Of a stretch of DNA of 32,898 bases, positions 16,204-24,545 are shown one piece after another (position 1 is the stretch's first letter; each line of letters starts with the position of its first letter). Made by a program: the position numbers and the translations under genes. This stretch comes from Deltaproteobacteria bacterium (GTDB lineage Bacteria; Desulfobacterota; Desulfuromonadia; Desulfuromonadales; Geopsychrobacteraceae): contig JAJRRT010000045.1 in assembly GCA_024279255.1 (NCBI GenBank), positions 1-32,898 on the forward strand. Direction: 5' to 3'. A model generated the notes under the pieces. The model ran no database searches, was not told where the DNA came from, and saw nothing but the letters and a program-made list of their open reading frames with translations.

Positions 16204-17427
16204 ATGAAAAATTTAAAACAGTCCCTTGCGGTGTCTCTCTGGTTTATTTTTTTGACCTTTCCACTCATGGTGATCAAGGTCAACACCACCGACCAATTTG
16301 TTCAGTGGCGCTGGATGAATATGCTCTGGGTCGGACTTACGATCTTTGTCCTCTCATTTGTCTGGCGTTATGCCTTGAATCGCAAAGAGGCACGTCAGAT
16401 GGCTGCCATGAGTGGGCAGGATGATCAGGATAAACCATCGAAAATACAGGTGCTCTTCGAAAATCAGGCCCTGCGCACCAAACTGTTATTCGGTCTGTTG
16501 GCGTTTGCGCTGGTTTTCCCCTGGGTTTTTGATACCTACCAGAGCACGATCATGATTTCGGCGTTGATCTACGTGGTTCTGGGGCTTGGCCTGAACATCA
16601 CGGTCGGTCTGGCCGGTTTGCTTGATCTGGGTTACGTCGCCTTCTTTGCGGTCGGTGCATATGCTTACGCCCTGCTCAATTACCATTTTGGACTCGGGTT
16701 CTGGACCATCCTGCCGGTTGGCGGCATTCTCAGTTGCCTCTTCGGCGTTATTCTCGGATTTCCGATTCTGCGCCTGCGTGGCGATTACCTGGCAATCGTG
16801 ACCCTTGGTTTCGGGATGATTATCAAGGTCGTGCTCGAAAACTGGAGCGCGTTTTCCTTCGGTCCCAGCGGTATCGCCAATATCGACAAACCCGGCCTGT
16901 TCGGTCTGGATATGGACATCGCCGCATCGACAACTTACATCTATTACATCATGATCGGCCTGGTGATCCTGACCATCGTTGTCACCGGGCGACTCAAGCA
17001 CTCGCGGATCGGTCGCGCCTGGATTGCCCTGCGTGAAGATGAAATCGCCTGTGTCGCCATGGGGATCGATATTGCGCGCACCAAACTGTCGGCCTACGCT
17101 CTCGGTGCTTTCTGGGCAGGAATGGTCGGGGTTATGTTTGCTGCCAAGACCACATTTATCAACCCGGCGAGCTTTACCTTCATGGAGTCGGCGATCATCC
17201 TCTCGATTGTCGTCCTCGGCGGTATGGGCTCGATCCTCGGTGTCATTATCGGGGCGATGATCCTGATCCTGATGCCGGAGTATCTGCGAGCTTTCTCCGA
17301 GTACAGAATGATTATTTTCGGTGCCGCCATGGTGCTGATGATGATCTTCCGGCCGCAGGGGATTATCAGCAATATTCGCCAGAAATATGAATTCAAAGGA
17401 TTAAAGGAAAAGACCGATAATGTCTGA
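16204..17427 (+). CDS. livM: Branched-chain amino acid ABC permease LivM (long form)
   Basis: Second permease subunit, 407 aa, with an N-terminal extension of about 100 residues. The extension holds two extra hydrophobic segments and a charged linker (NRKEARQMAAMSGQDDQDKP), as in E. coli LivM (also over 400 aa). The LivM core follows: LGLGLNITVGLAGLLDLGYVAFFAVGAYAYALL, LRLRGDYLAIVTLGFGMIIKVVLEN, and GRAWIALREDEIACVAMGIDIARTK (the coupling loop). The C-terminus overlaps livG by 8 bp. The paralogue at 22451-23530 lacks the extension. Only a weak AGG precedes the start. Confidence 0.92.
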   Translation: MKNLKQSLAVSLWFIFLTFPLMVIKVNTTDQFVQWRWMNMLWVGLTIFVLSFVWRYALNRKEARQMAAMSGQDDQDKPSKIQVLFENQALRTKLLFGLLAFALVFPWVFDTYQSTIMISALIYVVLGLGLNITVGLAGLLDLGYVAFFAVGAYAYALLNYHFGLGFWTILPVGGILSCLFGVILGFPILRLRGDYLAIVTLGFGMIIKVVLENWSAFSFGPSGIANIDKPGLFGLDMDIAASTTYIYYIMIGLVILTIVVTGRLKHSRIGRAWIALREDEIACVAMGIDIARTKLSAYALGAFWAGMVGVMFAAKTTFINPASFTFMESAIILSIVVLGGMGSILGVIIGAMILILMPEYLRAFSEYRMIIFGAAMVLMMIFRPQGIISNIRQKYEFKGLKEKTDNV

Positions 17428-18223
17428 TACCGAAAAACACGTATTGCTAGAGGTCAAGGGTCTGACCATGGATTTCGGTGGTCTGCGCGCTGTTGATTCG
17501 ATTGACCTGAGTGTCTCCGAAGGCGAAATCGCGGCCCTGATTGGTCCGAATGGTGCTGGTAAGACGACATTTTTCAACTGCGTCACCGGTATCTACACCC
17601 CGACTTCCGGAGATATCCTGATTCATCCCAAGGGCAAACCAACCCGGCGCGTCAACGGTAAGAAGCCGAACATAGTGACCTCGCTGGGGATGGCGCGGAC
17701 GTTCCAGAATATCCGTCTTTTCCCCGACATGACAGTGCTTGAAAATGTCATGATCGGCCGTCATTGTCGAACCCGTACCGGCTTGACCGGGGCGATTCTA
17801 CGCGGTGCTGCGGCGCGCAAGGAAGAGCAGCAGATCGTCGAGTCCAGCTATCAACTGCTTGAGCAGGTTGGCCTCGCTGAGTTCGCCAATGAATATTCAA
17901 AAAACCTGCCCTACGGTGCGCAACGGCGTCTTGAGATCGCTCGCGCCATGGCGACCGAACCTTTCCTGCTGCTGCTTGATGAGCCGGCCGCAGGAATGAA
18001 TCCGCAGGAAACAGATGACCTTGATGCTCTGATCTGTCGTATCCGTGATGAAGTGAAAATTGCCATCCTGTTGATCGAGCATGACATGAAGCTGGTCATG
18101 AATATTTCAGATAACATCCACGTTATGGAATATGGCAAGAAGATCGCTGACGGTACCCCGCTGGAGATTAAGGACAACCCGAAGGTGATCGAAGCCTATC
18201 TCGGAGAAGAAGTCGATGCTTGA
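17420..18223 (+). CDS. livG: Branched-chain amino acid ABC transporter ATPase LivG
   Basis: Cytoplasmic ATPase subunit, 267 aa. Walker A GPNGAGKTT (42-50), Q-loop MARTFQNIRLF, signature variant LPYGAQRRLEIARAMA, Walker B FLLLLDEPAAGMNPQE, H-loop LLIEHDMKLVM, and the C-terminal AYLGEE typical of the LivG/LivF family. AAAGGAAAAG precedes the start, which lies inside the livM stop region. A 145-bp gap containing a possible dispersed repeat separates it from livF, whereas the matching genes of the second operon overlap. Confidence 0.92.
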   Translation: MSDTEKHVLLEVKGLTMDFGGLRAVDSIDLSVSEGEIAALIGPNGAGKTTFFNCVTGIYTPTSGDILIHPKGKPTRRVNGKKPNIVTSLGMARTFQNIRLFPDMTVLENVMIGRHCRTRTGLTGAILRGAAARKEEQQIVESSYQLLEQVGLAEFANEYSKNLPYGAQRRLEIARAMATEPFLLLLDEPAAGMNPQETDDLDALICRIRDEVKIAILLIEHDMKLVMNISDNIHVMEYGKKIADGTPLEIKDNPKVIEAYLGEEVDA

Positions 18224-18266
18224 TGGCGACGCATAAATTTATACTGAACTGCGTTGTCATGTAATT

Positions 18267-18338
18267 GCAGGATTTCGACATACAGTCGTATGTCTTCGCC
18301 CCTGAGAAAAACTCCGCCTTGGGCAGCGAATTTTTTGC
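18267..18338. repeat. Palindromic intergenic element within the liv operon, possible dispersed repeat
   Basis: The gap between livG and livF contains an inner perfect hairpin GACATAC-AGTC-GTATGTC (18277-18294). An imperfect outer inverted repeat also lies between GCAGGATTTCG (18267-18277) and CGAATTTTTTGC (18327-18338). The block is out of place between two genes that usually abut. It looks like a small REP- or MITE-like insertion, though only one copy lies in this window. Confidence 0.35.
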
Positions 18339-18368
18339 TTAACCATCTACTGTTTTAGAGAGTCGAAT

Positions 18369-19076
18369 ATGCTTAGACTGCAGAATGTCCAGACTTATTA
18401 CGGAAATATCCAGGCACTTAAGGATGTTACTATCGATATCGAGGAGGGTGAAATTGTTACCCTGATCGGTGCCAACGGTGCGGGTAAGACGACCACCCTG
18501 ATGTCGATTTGCGGAATCACCCCGCCGCGCAAAGGTGAGATTGCCTTCAAGGGGAGCCGTATTCATCAGCTCAAGCCCGAGCAGATTGTCAAACTCGGTA
18601 TCTGTCAGGTCCCCGAAGGGCGCCGGATTTTTCCTGGTATGACGGTCGTTGAAAACCTTGAAATGGGGGCTTTTCTGCGCAACGACAAGGCCGCGATCAA
18701 GGGGGATCTTGATATGGTCTTCGATCTTTTCCCGATCCTTGAACAACGCCGGACTCAGCTAGGTGGTACCCTGTCGGGTGGCGAGCAGCAGATGTTGGCT
18801 ATCTCACGCGCATTGATGGCCCGGCCGCGTCTGCTGTTGCTTGATGAACCCTCGCTCGGACTTGCGCCGTTGATCATTCAGCAGATCTTCGAAATTATCA
18901 AAAAAATCAACAAGGAGAATGGGACTACCATCTTCCTTGTCGAGCAGAATGCAAATCAGGCATTGAAGCTTGCCGATCGTGGTTACGTTATGGAGAACGG
19001 CCGGATTACTTTAGTCGACAAAGCATCTGCCCTGCTCGCCAATGATGAAGTTCGAAAGGCTTATTTAGGTCTGTAG
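18369..19076 (+). CDS. livF: Branched-chain amino acid ABC transporter ATPase LivF
   Basis: Second ATPase subunit, 235 aa, which forms a heterodimer with LivG. Walker A GANGAGKTT (34-42), the LivF-type segment QVPEGRRIFPGMTVVENLEMGA, signature LSGGEQQMLAISRAL, Walker B RLLLLDEPSLGLAPL, H-loop FLVEQNANQAL, and C-terminal RKAYLGL. It is the last gene of the first liv operon and is followed by a strong terminator. The mRNA before the start offers only a weak AGAG motif. Confidence 0.93.
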   Translation: MLRLQNVQTYYGNIQALKDVTIDIEEGEIVTLIGANGAGKTTTLMSICGITPPRKGEIAFKGSRIHQLKPEQIVKLGICQVPEGRRIFPGMTVVENLEMGAFLRNDKAAIKGDLDMVFDLFPILEQRRTQLGGTLSGGEQQMLAISRALMARPRLLLLDEPSLGLAPLIIQQIFEIIKKINKENGTTIFLVEQNANQALKLADRGYVMENGRITLVDKASALLANDEVRKAYLGL

Positions 19077-19105
19077 AGATTCGAATCATCTTTGATATTT
19101 ACTGA

Positions 19106-19139
19106 GTCAACCTTTGTTATGCGGAGGTTGGCTTTTTTT
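19106..19139 (+). terminator. Rho-independent terminator of the first liv operon
   Basis: GTCAACCT (19106-19113) pairs with AGGTTGGC (19125-19132) with one G-U pair, followed directly by seven T residues (19133-19139). This is a textbook intrinsic terminator 30 bp after the livF stop. Confidence 0.85.
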
Positions 19140-19229
19140 GTTGACTCTGTCGATTCCTGTCCGGTCATGAAATTGAGGTACAATAGTTTGAAACAGTAGC
19201 GTCAAAATCGATAAGCCGGGATTAAACTT

Positions 19230-20912
19230 ATGCAGAGACTCAAAGAGATTCTGTCTCGAATTGAGGGCAAAAGCTACAGGGACTACAAGCAGTTGAAGGG
19301 CAGTTATCGCTTCAATCATTTCTGCTTACATATTGATCATGTTCAGGGCGACCCCTACGCTCTACCATCGCGTATCAGCCTCGAGATTGACGCTGCAAGT
19401 CACGGTTTGCCAGAAGAACTCTGGGCCACCCGTATCCGCAAAACTGCTCTCGAAGATTTTCTGGGACGTGCAGTTGGACAAGCGATTTTAAAATATGTTC
19501 GGGGACAAAGAGGCACTGGTCATAGCGGACAGATCCGTATTTCAACCAGCGGCCAGCAGGTGTTGCGGCGGAACGCCGTGATTATTGATGGTGCGGTCAT
19601 TGAGGCACGCCTGCTCTTTGCCCTCCCTGCAGATGGACGTTCAGCACGTGTTGACGATGCGCGTGCCATGTTTTTTGATGAATTACCTGAGGTGACAGCA
19701 GCAGGTCTGGTTTATCTGGAGCGTGATCTGACTGAAATCTACCAGCAAGTTGAGCAGGTTGAGGATCAGGACTATCTGCGTCACTGGTTGCGTAAAGAGC
19801 ATGCGGTGGCTTTTGTTGCTGATAAGTCTCTTTTGCCGCGCCACAGTGGTATCGATGATCGACCTCTGGCCGATGCTATTTTGTTCGACTCACCCGCAAG
19901 CTTGCGTCGCAGAGTCACTCTACCGAACCGGGGTGAGATCAGTGGCATGTTGGTCCCGCGCGGGGTGACACTGGTTGTTGGCGGCGGTTTTCATGGCAAA
20001 TCAACACTTTTGCAGGCGTTGGAACGTGGAATTTATAACCATCTTCCTGGTGATGGGCGCGAACTTGTCGTCACGACTGAGTCTGCGGTAAAAATTCGCG
20101 CAGAAGATCATCGAGCCATCTATCAGGCCGATATCAGTCCCTTTATCGGAACCTTGCCCGGTAACCGTAGCACCGAAAATTTTTCGACAGAAAATGCCAG
20201 CGGTAGCACTTCTCAGGCGGCCAATATTATCGAGGCCCTGGAGTGCGGGTCCGATTGTTTGCTGATCGATGAGGATACCTCGGCAACGAACTTCATGATC
20301 AGAGATAAAAGGATGCAGCAGTTGGTCAGCTCCGAGCAGGAACCGATAACCCCGTTACTTCACAGGGTCCGCGAACTCTATGAAGATGAAGGGGTCTCGA
20401 GCATTATCGTGACAGGCGGTTCTGGTGATTACCTGGCCGTTGCCGATCGAGTGATATTGATGGACAATTATTGTCCGCAAGATGTCAGCACGCGGGCAGA
20501 AACCCTGGCAGGGGAACCACCAGCTCGTGACTCGGGCAAGGTTCCGTTTCACTCTGCAAAAAAACGTTCATTCGATGTCGCACGGTTTAATTCTCGACGG
20601 AGTGATGGCAAGATACGCATCGATGTCAGAGAACCGAGATTGATCGATTTTGGCTGCCACCGGATCGATCTGAATCGGGTCGAGCAGCTAGTTGACCGTG
20701 GGCAGACTGAAGCGATTGGACGATTGCTCGACTATTGTGCCCGCAAGTATGGTGGGCATCCCGATGGCTTGATCAAAGGCCTACAGCAAGCGTTGGACGA
20801 TGTTGAAACTCAAGGGTTGGATCTCCTCTTCCCCTGGAAAGTTGGTCATCTGGCGATGCCACGCCTCTATGAATTGGCAGCAGCAGCTAACCGTATGCGA
20901 GGAGAAGGGTAG
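19230..20912 (+). CDS. Predicted ABC-class ATPase (COG3044 type)
   Basis: Soluble 560-aa P-loop protein matching the poorly studied 'predicted ATPase of the ABC class' family. An N-terminal domain (1-235) is followed by the family-specific Walker A variant GGGFHGKSTLLQALERG (251-267). Then come TTESAVKIRAEDHR, the motif DISPFIGTLPGNRST, the signature-like FSTENASGSTSQAANIIEAL (318-337) and Walker B CLLIDEDTSATNFM (343-356). A small C-terminal helical domain follows. No partner or substrate is known to me. It sits between two converging liv operons but has its own upstream terminator and probably its own promoter (TACAAT at 19179-19184 with a poor -35), so a transport role should not be assumed. 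Confidence 0.8.
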   Translation: MQRLKEILSRIEGKSYRDYKQLKGSYRFNHFCLHIDHVQGDPYALPSRISLEIDAASHGLPEELWATRIRKTALEDFLGRAVGQAILKYVRGQRGTGHSGQIRISTSGQQVLRRNAVIIDGAVIEARLLFALPADGRSARVDDARAMFFDELPEVTAAGLVYLERDLTEIYQQVEQVEDQDYLRHWLRKEHAVAFVADKSLLPRHSGIDDRPLADAILFDSPASLRRRVTLPNRGEISGMLVPRGVTLVVGGGFHGKSTLLQALERGIYNHLPGDGRELVVTTESAVKIRAEDHRAIYQADISPFIGTLPGNRSTENFSTENASGSTSQAANIIEALECGSDCLLIDEDTSATNFMIRDKRMQQLVSSEQEPITPLLHRVRELYEDEGVSSIIVTGGSGDYLAVADRVILMDNYCPQDVSTRAETLAGEPPARDSGKVPFHSAKKRSFDVARFNSRRSDGKIRIDVREPRLIDFGCHRIDLNRVEQLVDRGQTEAIGRLLDYCARKYGGHPDGLIKGLQQALDDVETQGLDLLFPWKVGHLAMPRLYELAAAANRMRGEG

Positions 20913-20935
20913 GCTGAATCCGCAGGGGCTACCCT
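20906..20935. terminator. Short hairpin shared by two converging genes
   Basis: AGGGTAG (20906-20912) and CTACCCT (20929-20935) are perfect 7-bp inverted arms. The left arm contains the TAG stop of the COG3044 gene. The right arm contains the TAG stop of livF on the other strand. The two genes are only 16 bp apart. There is no T-run, so termination strength is uncertain. Confidence 0.45.
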
Positions 20936-21654
20936 CCTAGATAGGCTTTCTTGACTTCAGGATTTCCAAGAAGTTCTTCGCCGGTCCCTTCGGCGACAAT
21001 TTTTCCGGTATCCAGTACGTAACCTCGATGCGCGAGATGTAAAGCCAGGTTGGCATTCTGCTCGACAAGCAGAATGGTCATGCCTTCGTCGTTGAGCTGT
21101 TTCAATTTGCGGAACAGTTCATATTTCAGCACCGGCGCCAACCCCATAGAAGGTTCGTCGAGCATCAGAAAGTTACAGCCGGTCAGCAGGGCACGGCCAA
21201 CCGCCAACATCTGTTGTTCACCCCCTGAGAGGGATTCACTCCGCTGCTTACGGCGCTCGTGAAGACGTGGGAACAGATCAAATATCCGTTGATATTCTGG
21301 CTCAAAATCTGTCCCTTTGGCACGTGCATAGGTCGCTAGTTGCAGATTTTCCATAACCGTCAGATTACCGAAGATGTGTCGTCCCTCAGGAACCAGGGCG
21401 AGATGCAAATCCTTGACGACTTGATCCGGTTTAGTCTTCAGGATTGATTCACCATTAAAGCGGATATCACCAGCAATTACGCGCGGAGCTTCTGGTGGAG
21501 GCAAGCGCGAGATGCTATGAAGGCTGGTGGTTTTGCCCGCCCCATTTGCGCCGATCAGGGTGACAATCTCACCTTTATTGACATGAAAGCTGATCCCGTG
21601 AAGCGCCTGGATATTGCCGTATTTCACCTCTAGATTTTCAATAGACAGCATCAT
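20929..21654 (-). CDS. livF: Branched-chain amino acid ABC transporter ATPase LivF, second operon
   Basis: ATPase subunit of 241 aa. Walker A GANGAGKTT (35-43), LALVPEGRHIFGNLTVMENLQLA, signature LSGGEQQMLAVGRAL, Walker B FLMLDEPSMGLAPV, H-loop LLVEQNANLAL, and C-terminus VKKAYLGG. It carries an insertion SRLPPPEAPRVIAGD between Walker A and the Q-loop that LivF of the first operon lacks, so the two are paralogues rather than recent copies. The start overlaps the livG stop (TGATG), with a second ATG immediately after that could be used instead. It is the last gene of the second operon. Confidence 0.92.
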   Translation of the reverse strand: MMLSIENLEVKYGNIQALHGISFHVNKGEIVTLIGANGAGKTTSLHSISRLPPPEAPRVIAGDIRFNGESILKTKPDQVVKDLHLALVPEGRHIFGNLTVMENLQLATYARAKGTDFEPEYQRIFDLFPRLHERRKQRSESLSGGEQQMLAVGRALLTGCNFLMLDEPSMGLAPVLKYELFRKLKQLNDEGMTILLVEQNANLALHLAHRGYVLDTGKIVAEGTGEELLGNPEVKKAYLGG

Positions 21655-22451
21655 CAGATTACATCATCTCCGAGATATGCGGTCATAACCGCGGGGTCGT
21701 TACGGACTTTTTCAGGATTTCCTTCGGCGATGGTCTGGCCGAAATCGATAACCTTGATCTGGGTGCACAGCTCCATCATGACATCCATGTGATGCTCGAT
21801 CATCCAGATAGTGACATCGAACTTGCCATGGATCCAGCGCACTAGTCGGATCAACTCTTTGACGTCGGCCGAGTTAAGTCCTGCGGCCGGCTCATCAAGC
21901 AACAACAGTTTGGGATGGCTCGAAAGGGCACGCGCAATTTCCAGCTTGCGCTGGGTTCCATATGGCAGGTTCTTCGGAAAGTCATTGGCGTAACGTTGCA
22001 GGTCGAAAACCTCGAGAAGCTCCGCAGCTTCCTGGGCTATTTCTTTCTCGCGTTCCTGGTAATGTTTGCTGCGAGCGATCGCATGGAAGAGGCCATATCC
22101 GAGTCGATAATGTTGGGCGACACGAATGTTGTCGAGCACCGTCATGTCGTTCCAGAGGCGAATATTTTGGAAGGTACGGGCAACACCGAGTGCAGTAACT
22201 TTGTGTGGTTTGAGCTCCGCGGTCGGAATTCCGTCGATCAGAATTCGACCTTCGCTCGGCTGATAGAAGCCACTGACCAGATTGAAGACGGTCGTTTTCC
22301 CCGCACCATTGGGTCCAATCAGTCCTGAGAGTTCTCCCGGCATCAACTTGACGTTAAAGTCATTGACCGCTGTCAGGCCCCCAAAATGTTGGGTCAGCCC
22401 GCAGATTTCGAGGACCGGCGCGTTATCTGTCTCTACTTGAGTCTGTGCCAT
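21654..22451 (-). CDS. livG: Branched-chain amino acid ABC transporter ATPase LivG, second operon
   Basis: ATPase subunit of 265 aa. Walker A GPNGAGKTT (46-54), VARTFQNIRLWNDMTVLDNI, signature variant LPYGTQRKLEIARAL, Walker B LLLLDEPAAGLNSAD, and H-loop MIEHHMDVMMEL (the usual D after EH is H here). It ends TAYLGDD. The start overlaps the livM stop by one base (TAATG) and the stop overlaps livF (TGATG), so livM, livG and livF are tightly coupled. Confidence 0.92.
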   Translation of the reverse strand: MAQTQVETDNAPVLEICGLTQHFGGLTAVNDFNVKLMPGELSGLIGPNGAGKTTVFNLVSGFYQPSEGRILIDGIPTAELKPHKVTALGVARTFQNIRLWNDMTVLDNIRVAQHYRLGYGLFHAIARSKHYQEREKEIAQEAAELLEVFDLQRYANDFPKNLPYGTQRKLEIARALSSHPKLLLLDEPAAGLNSADVKELIRLVRWIHGKFDVTIWMIEHHMDVMMELCTQIKVIDFGQTIAEGNPEKVRNDPAVMTAYLGDDVI

Positions 22452-23530
22452 TATTTAAACCTGTAAAATTTCTTCAGCCGGGGGAAGATATCTTTCAACT
22501 CACGGTTGCCCATAATTCCTTCGGGACGGAACTGCATCAGGATGATCAAGAGTAATGGAATTAAAACCCATCTCCACACCGGACTGATATCATAGCTATC
22601 GGGAATAAGGTGTACTTGATGAGCAAAATCGTTGACCAGAGGGATAATAAATCTGAACCCTTCCAACATGAATGTAAAAAGAACTGCTGACAATATAGAA
22701 CCGGTGAGTGAGCCCATGCCGCCCAGATAAACCATGACCAACACTTCGGTTGATTTCATGATGTTGAAACTGCCCGGATTGACATAGCCGAGGATATAGG
22801 CAAATAGCCCACCAGCGATACCCGCCAGACCTGCAGAGAGCATGAAGGTAATGGTTTTCATCTTGTTGGTGTTGACACTCATGATCTCGGCGGCAACTTC
22901 ATCCTGACAGATGGCGGAGACCCCTTTGCCGAAGGTCGATGAGACGTAGCGACGAATCAACCAGATGCTAAACACCGTGAAGATAAATACCCAGATCGGC
23001 ATCCAGGGCAGTTCGATAATATCTTCCATCGAGTTGACCAGGCGTTTCATGCCCATGAAACCACGTGAACCGCCGATGGCACCGATATTTTCGATGGCGC
23101 TGATGATAATGTAGTTGACGGCGATGGTGATGATCGCCAGGTAGTCGCCGCGGGTCTTGTAAGAGGGTACGGCAACCAGCAATCCGGCTAGTGCCGCTGC
23201 GATACCACCCGCGAGGATGACAAATGGAAAGGCATAGAGAGCGTACTCAGGGTTGAGCAACGCCGCGCCAAAAACCTTATCCTTAGCGAACAGCCAGACG
23301 CCGAGCAGCGAGGATACATAGGCTCCGACGCACATGAATCCGGCATGGCCACAGGAGAACTCGCCCATATAGCCATTGACCAGATTGAGGCTGGCAGAGA
23401 GGATCACATTGACCCCCATGAACATCAGGACCGACATGGTGTAAAGGCTGAGATACTCTTGATCGGCCAGGTAGACAAGTAGGCCGCCACTCAGAGCCAG
23501 AATCAGGTGGACGGAATAACGTTGTAACAT
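22451..23530 (-). CDS. livM: Branched-chain amino acid ABC permease LivM, second operon (short form)
   Basis: Permease subunit of 359 aa that begins directly at the core membrane domain, unlike the 407-aa paralogue. Signatures: LSASLNLVNGYMGEFSCGHAGFMCVGAYVSSLL, YKTRGDYLAIITIAVNYIIISAIEN, GKGVSAICQDEVAAEIMSVNTNKMK (coupling loop), and VMVYLGGMGSLTGSIL. A strong GGGGGA lies 6 bp upstream of the ATG. It follows livH after 9 bp. Confidence 0.92.
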   Translation of the reverse strand: MLQRYSVHLILALSGGLLVYLADQEYLSLYTMSVLMFMGVNVILSASLNLVNGYMGEFSCGHAGFMCVGAYVSSLLGVWLFAKDKVFGAALLNPEYALYAFPFVILAGGIAAALAGLLVAVPSYKTRGDYLAIITIAVNYIIISAIENIGAIGGSRGFMGMKRLVNSMEDIIELPWMPIWVFIFTVFSIWLIRRYVSSTFGKGVSAICQDEVAAEIMSVNTNKMKTITFMLSAGLAGIAGGLFAYILGYVNPGSFNIMKSTEVLVMVYLGGMGSLTGSILSAVLFTFMLEGFRFIIPLVNDFAHQVHLIPDSYDISPVWRWVLIPLLLIILMQFRPEGIMGNRELKDIFPRLKKFYRFK

Positions 23531-23539
23531 ATCGTCCCC

Positions 23540-24451
23540 CTAAATCTTGGTGGTCTGGGCGATGCCGAACAGACCGGTAGGTTTCCAGGTCAGTATCGCC
23601 AGTAGGACGCTAAAAGAGATCAGGTCGCGAAATGTCGAAGGGAAAAAGGCGACAACCATAATTTCCACTGCACCGAGCAAAAAACCGCCGATAAATGCCC
23701 CTCGAATATCACCGATACCACCGACAACGGCTGCGATAAATGCCTTCCAACCGATCAACGCGCCCATGTAGGGTTCCAGCACCGGGTAGCTCATGGCAAA
23801 GAGCAAACCTGCCAGGCCAGCAAAACCTGAACCGAGAATAAAGGTAACGACTATAATCTGATCTAGCGGAATTCCCATCAGGGGAACTGCGAATTTATCG
23901 TAAGAAATTGCCCGCATCGCCATGCCGATCCTGGTTTTCGTTACCACCCAATGGAGGAATAAAAAGGACAGGAAAGCGGTCACAATGACGGCAATTTTCA
24001 GATTTGTAAAAGTCACTCCGCCAATATTGTAAACCTGAACTTCAATAAGGACCGGAAAAGCTTTGCGACTGGCGCCCAAAATAGCCAGGTTGGCGTGTTC
24101 GAGGATCAAACCACACATCAGGGCGGTAATGACCACGTAGAGGCGATGAGCGCCCTTTTTGCGCAATGGTCGATAGGCGATCCTCTCAAGGGTAACGCCG
24201 ACCAGAGAGGTCAGAATCATTGTCAGTGGAATGACAAGGATCAGCGCTACCCAACCCGGCAAGCCGAGAACCGTGAGGCAGAAGGTTGCCACAAAAAAGG
24301 CAATATAGGCTCCGACCATGAAGACATCGCCATGGGCGAAGTTGATCAGGGTCAGAACTCCATAAACTAGAGTGTAGCCAAGAGCAATCAGGGCATAAAA
24401 GCTACCCCACTGCAAAGCGTTAATAATATTTTGAATGAGACTCTCTAACAT
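23540..24451 (-). CDS. livH: Branched-chain amino acid ABC permease LivH, second operon
   Basis: Permease subunit of 303 aa. Signatures: GSFYALIALGYTLVYGVLTLINFAHGDVFMVGAYIAFF, GMAMRAISYDKFAVPLMGIPLDQ (coupling loop) and GWKAFIAAVVGGIGDIRGAFIGGFLLGAVE. ATG 24451 is preferred over the in-frame TTG at 24457 because AAAGG lies 6 bp upstream of the ATG. A hairpin lies between this gene and the binding-protein gene. Confidence 0.92.
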   Translation of the reverse strand: MLESLIQNIINALQWGSFYALIALGYTLVYGVLTLINFAHGDVFMVGAYIAFFVATFCLTVLGLPGWVALILVIPLTMILTSLVGVTLERIAYRPLRKKGAHRLYVVITALMCGLILEHANLAILGASRKAFPVLIEVQVYNIGGVTFTNLKIAVIVTAFLSFLFLHWVVTKTRIGMAMRAISYDKFAVPLMGIPLDQIIVVTFILGSGFAGLAGLLFAMSYPVLEPYMGALIGWKAFIAAVVGGIGDIRGAFIGGFLLGAVEIMVVAFFPSTFRDLISFSVLLAILTWKPTGLFGIAQTTKI

Positions 24452-24486
24452 GAACAACCTTTGGTTCTTGTATCGCTGGCAAGGAA

Positions 24487-24513
24487 GGAGGTCGGAGAAA
24501 ATCCCCGACCTCC
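24487..24513 (-). terminator. Partial terminator between livK and livH (second operon)
   Basis: GGAGGTCGG and CCGACCTCC (24487-24495, 24505-24513) are perfect 9-bp arms with a 9-nt loop. Read on the minus strand they are followed by TTCCTTG, a weak T-tract. It occupies the same place as the hairpin in the first operon, although the sequences differ. Confidence 0.65.
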
Positions 24514-24545
24514 CAGTTGCCTAGTTTACAAAATAAACTCTTACT

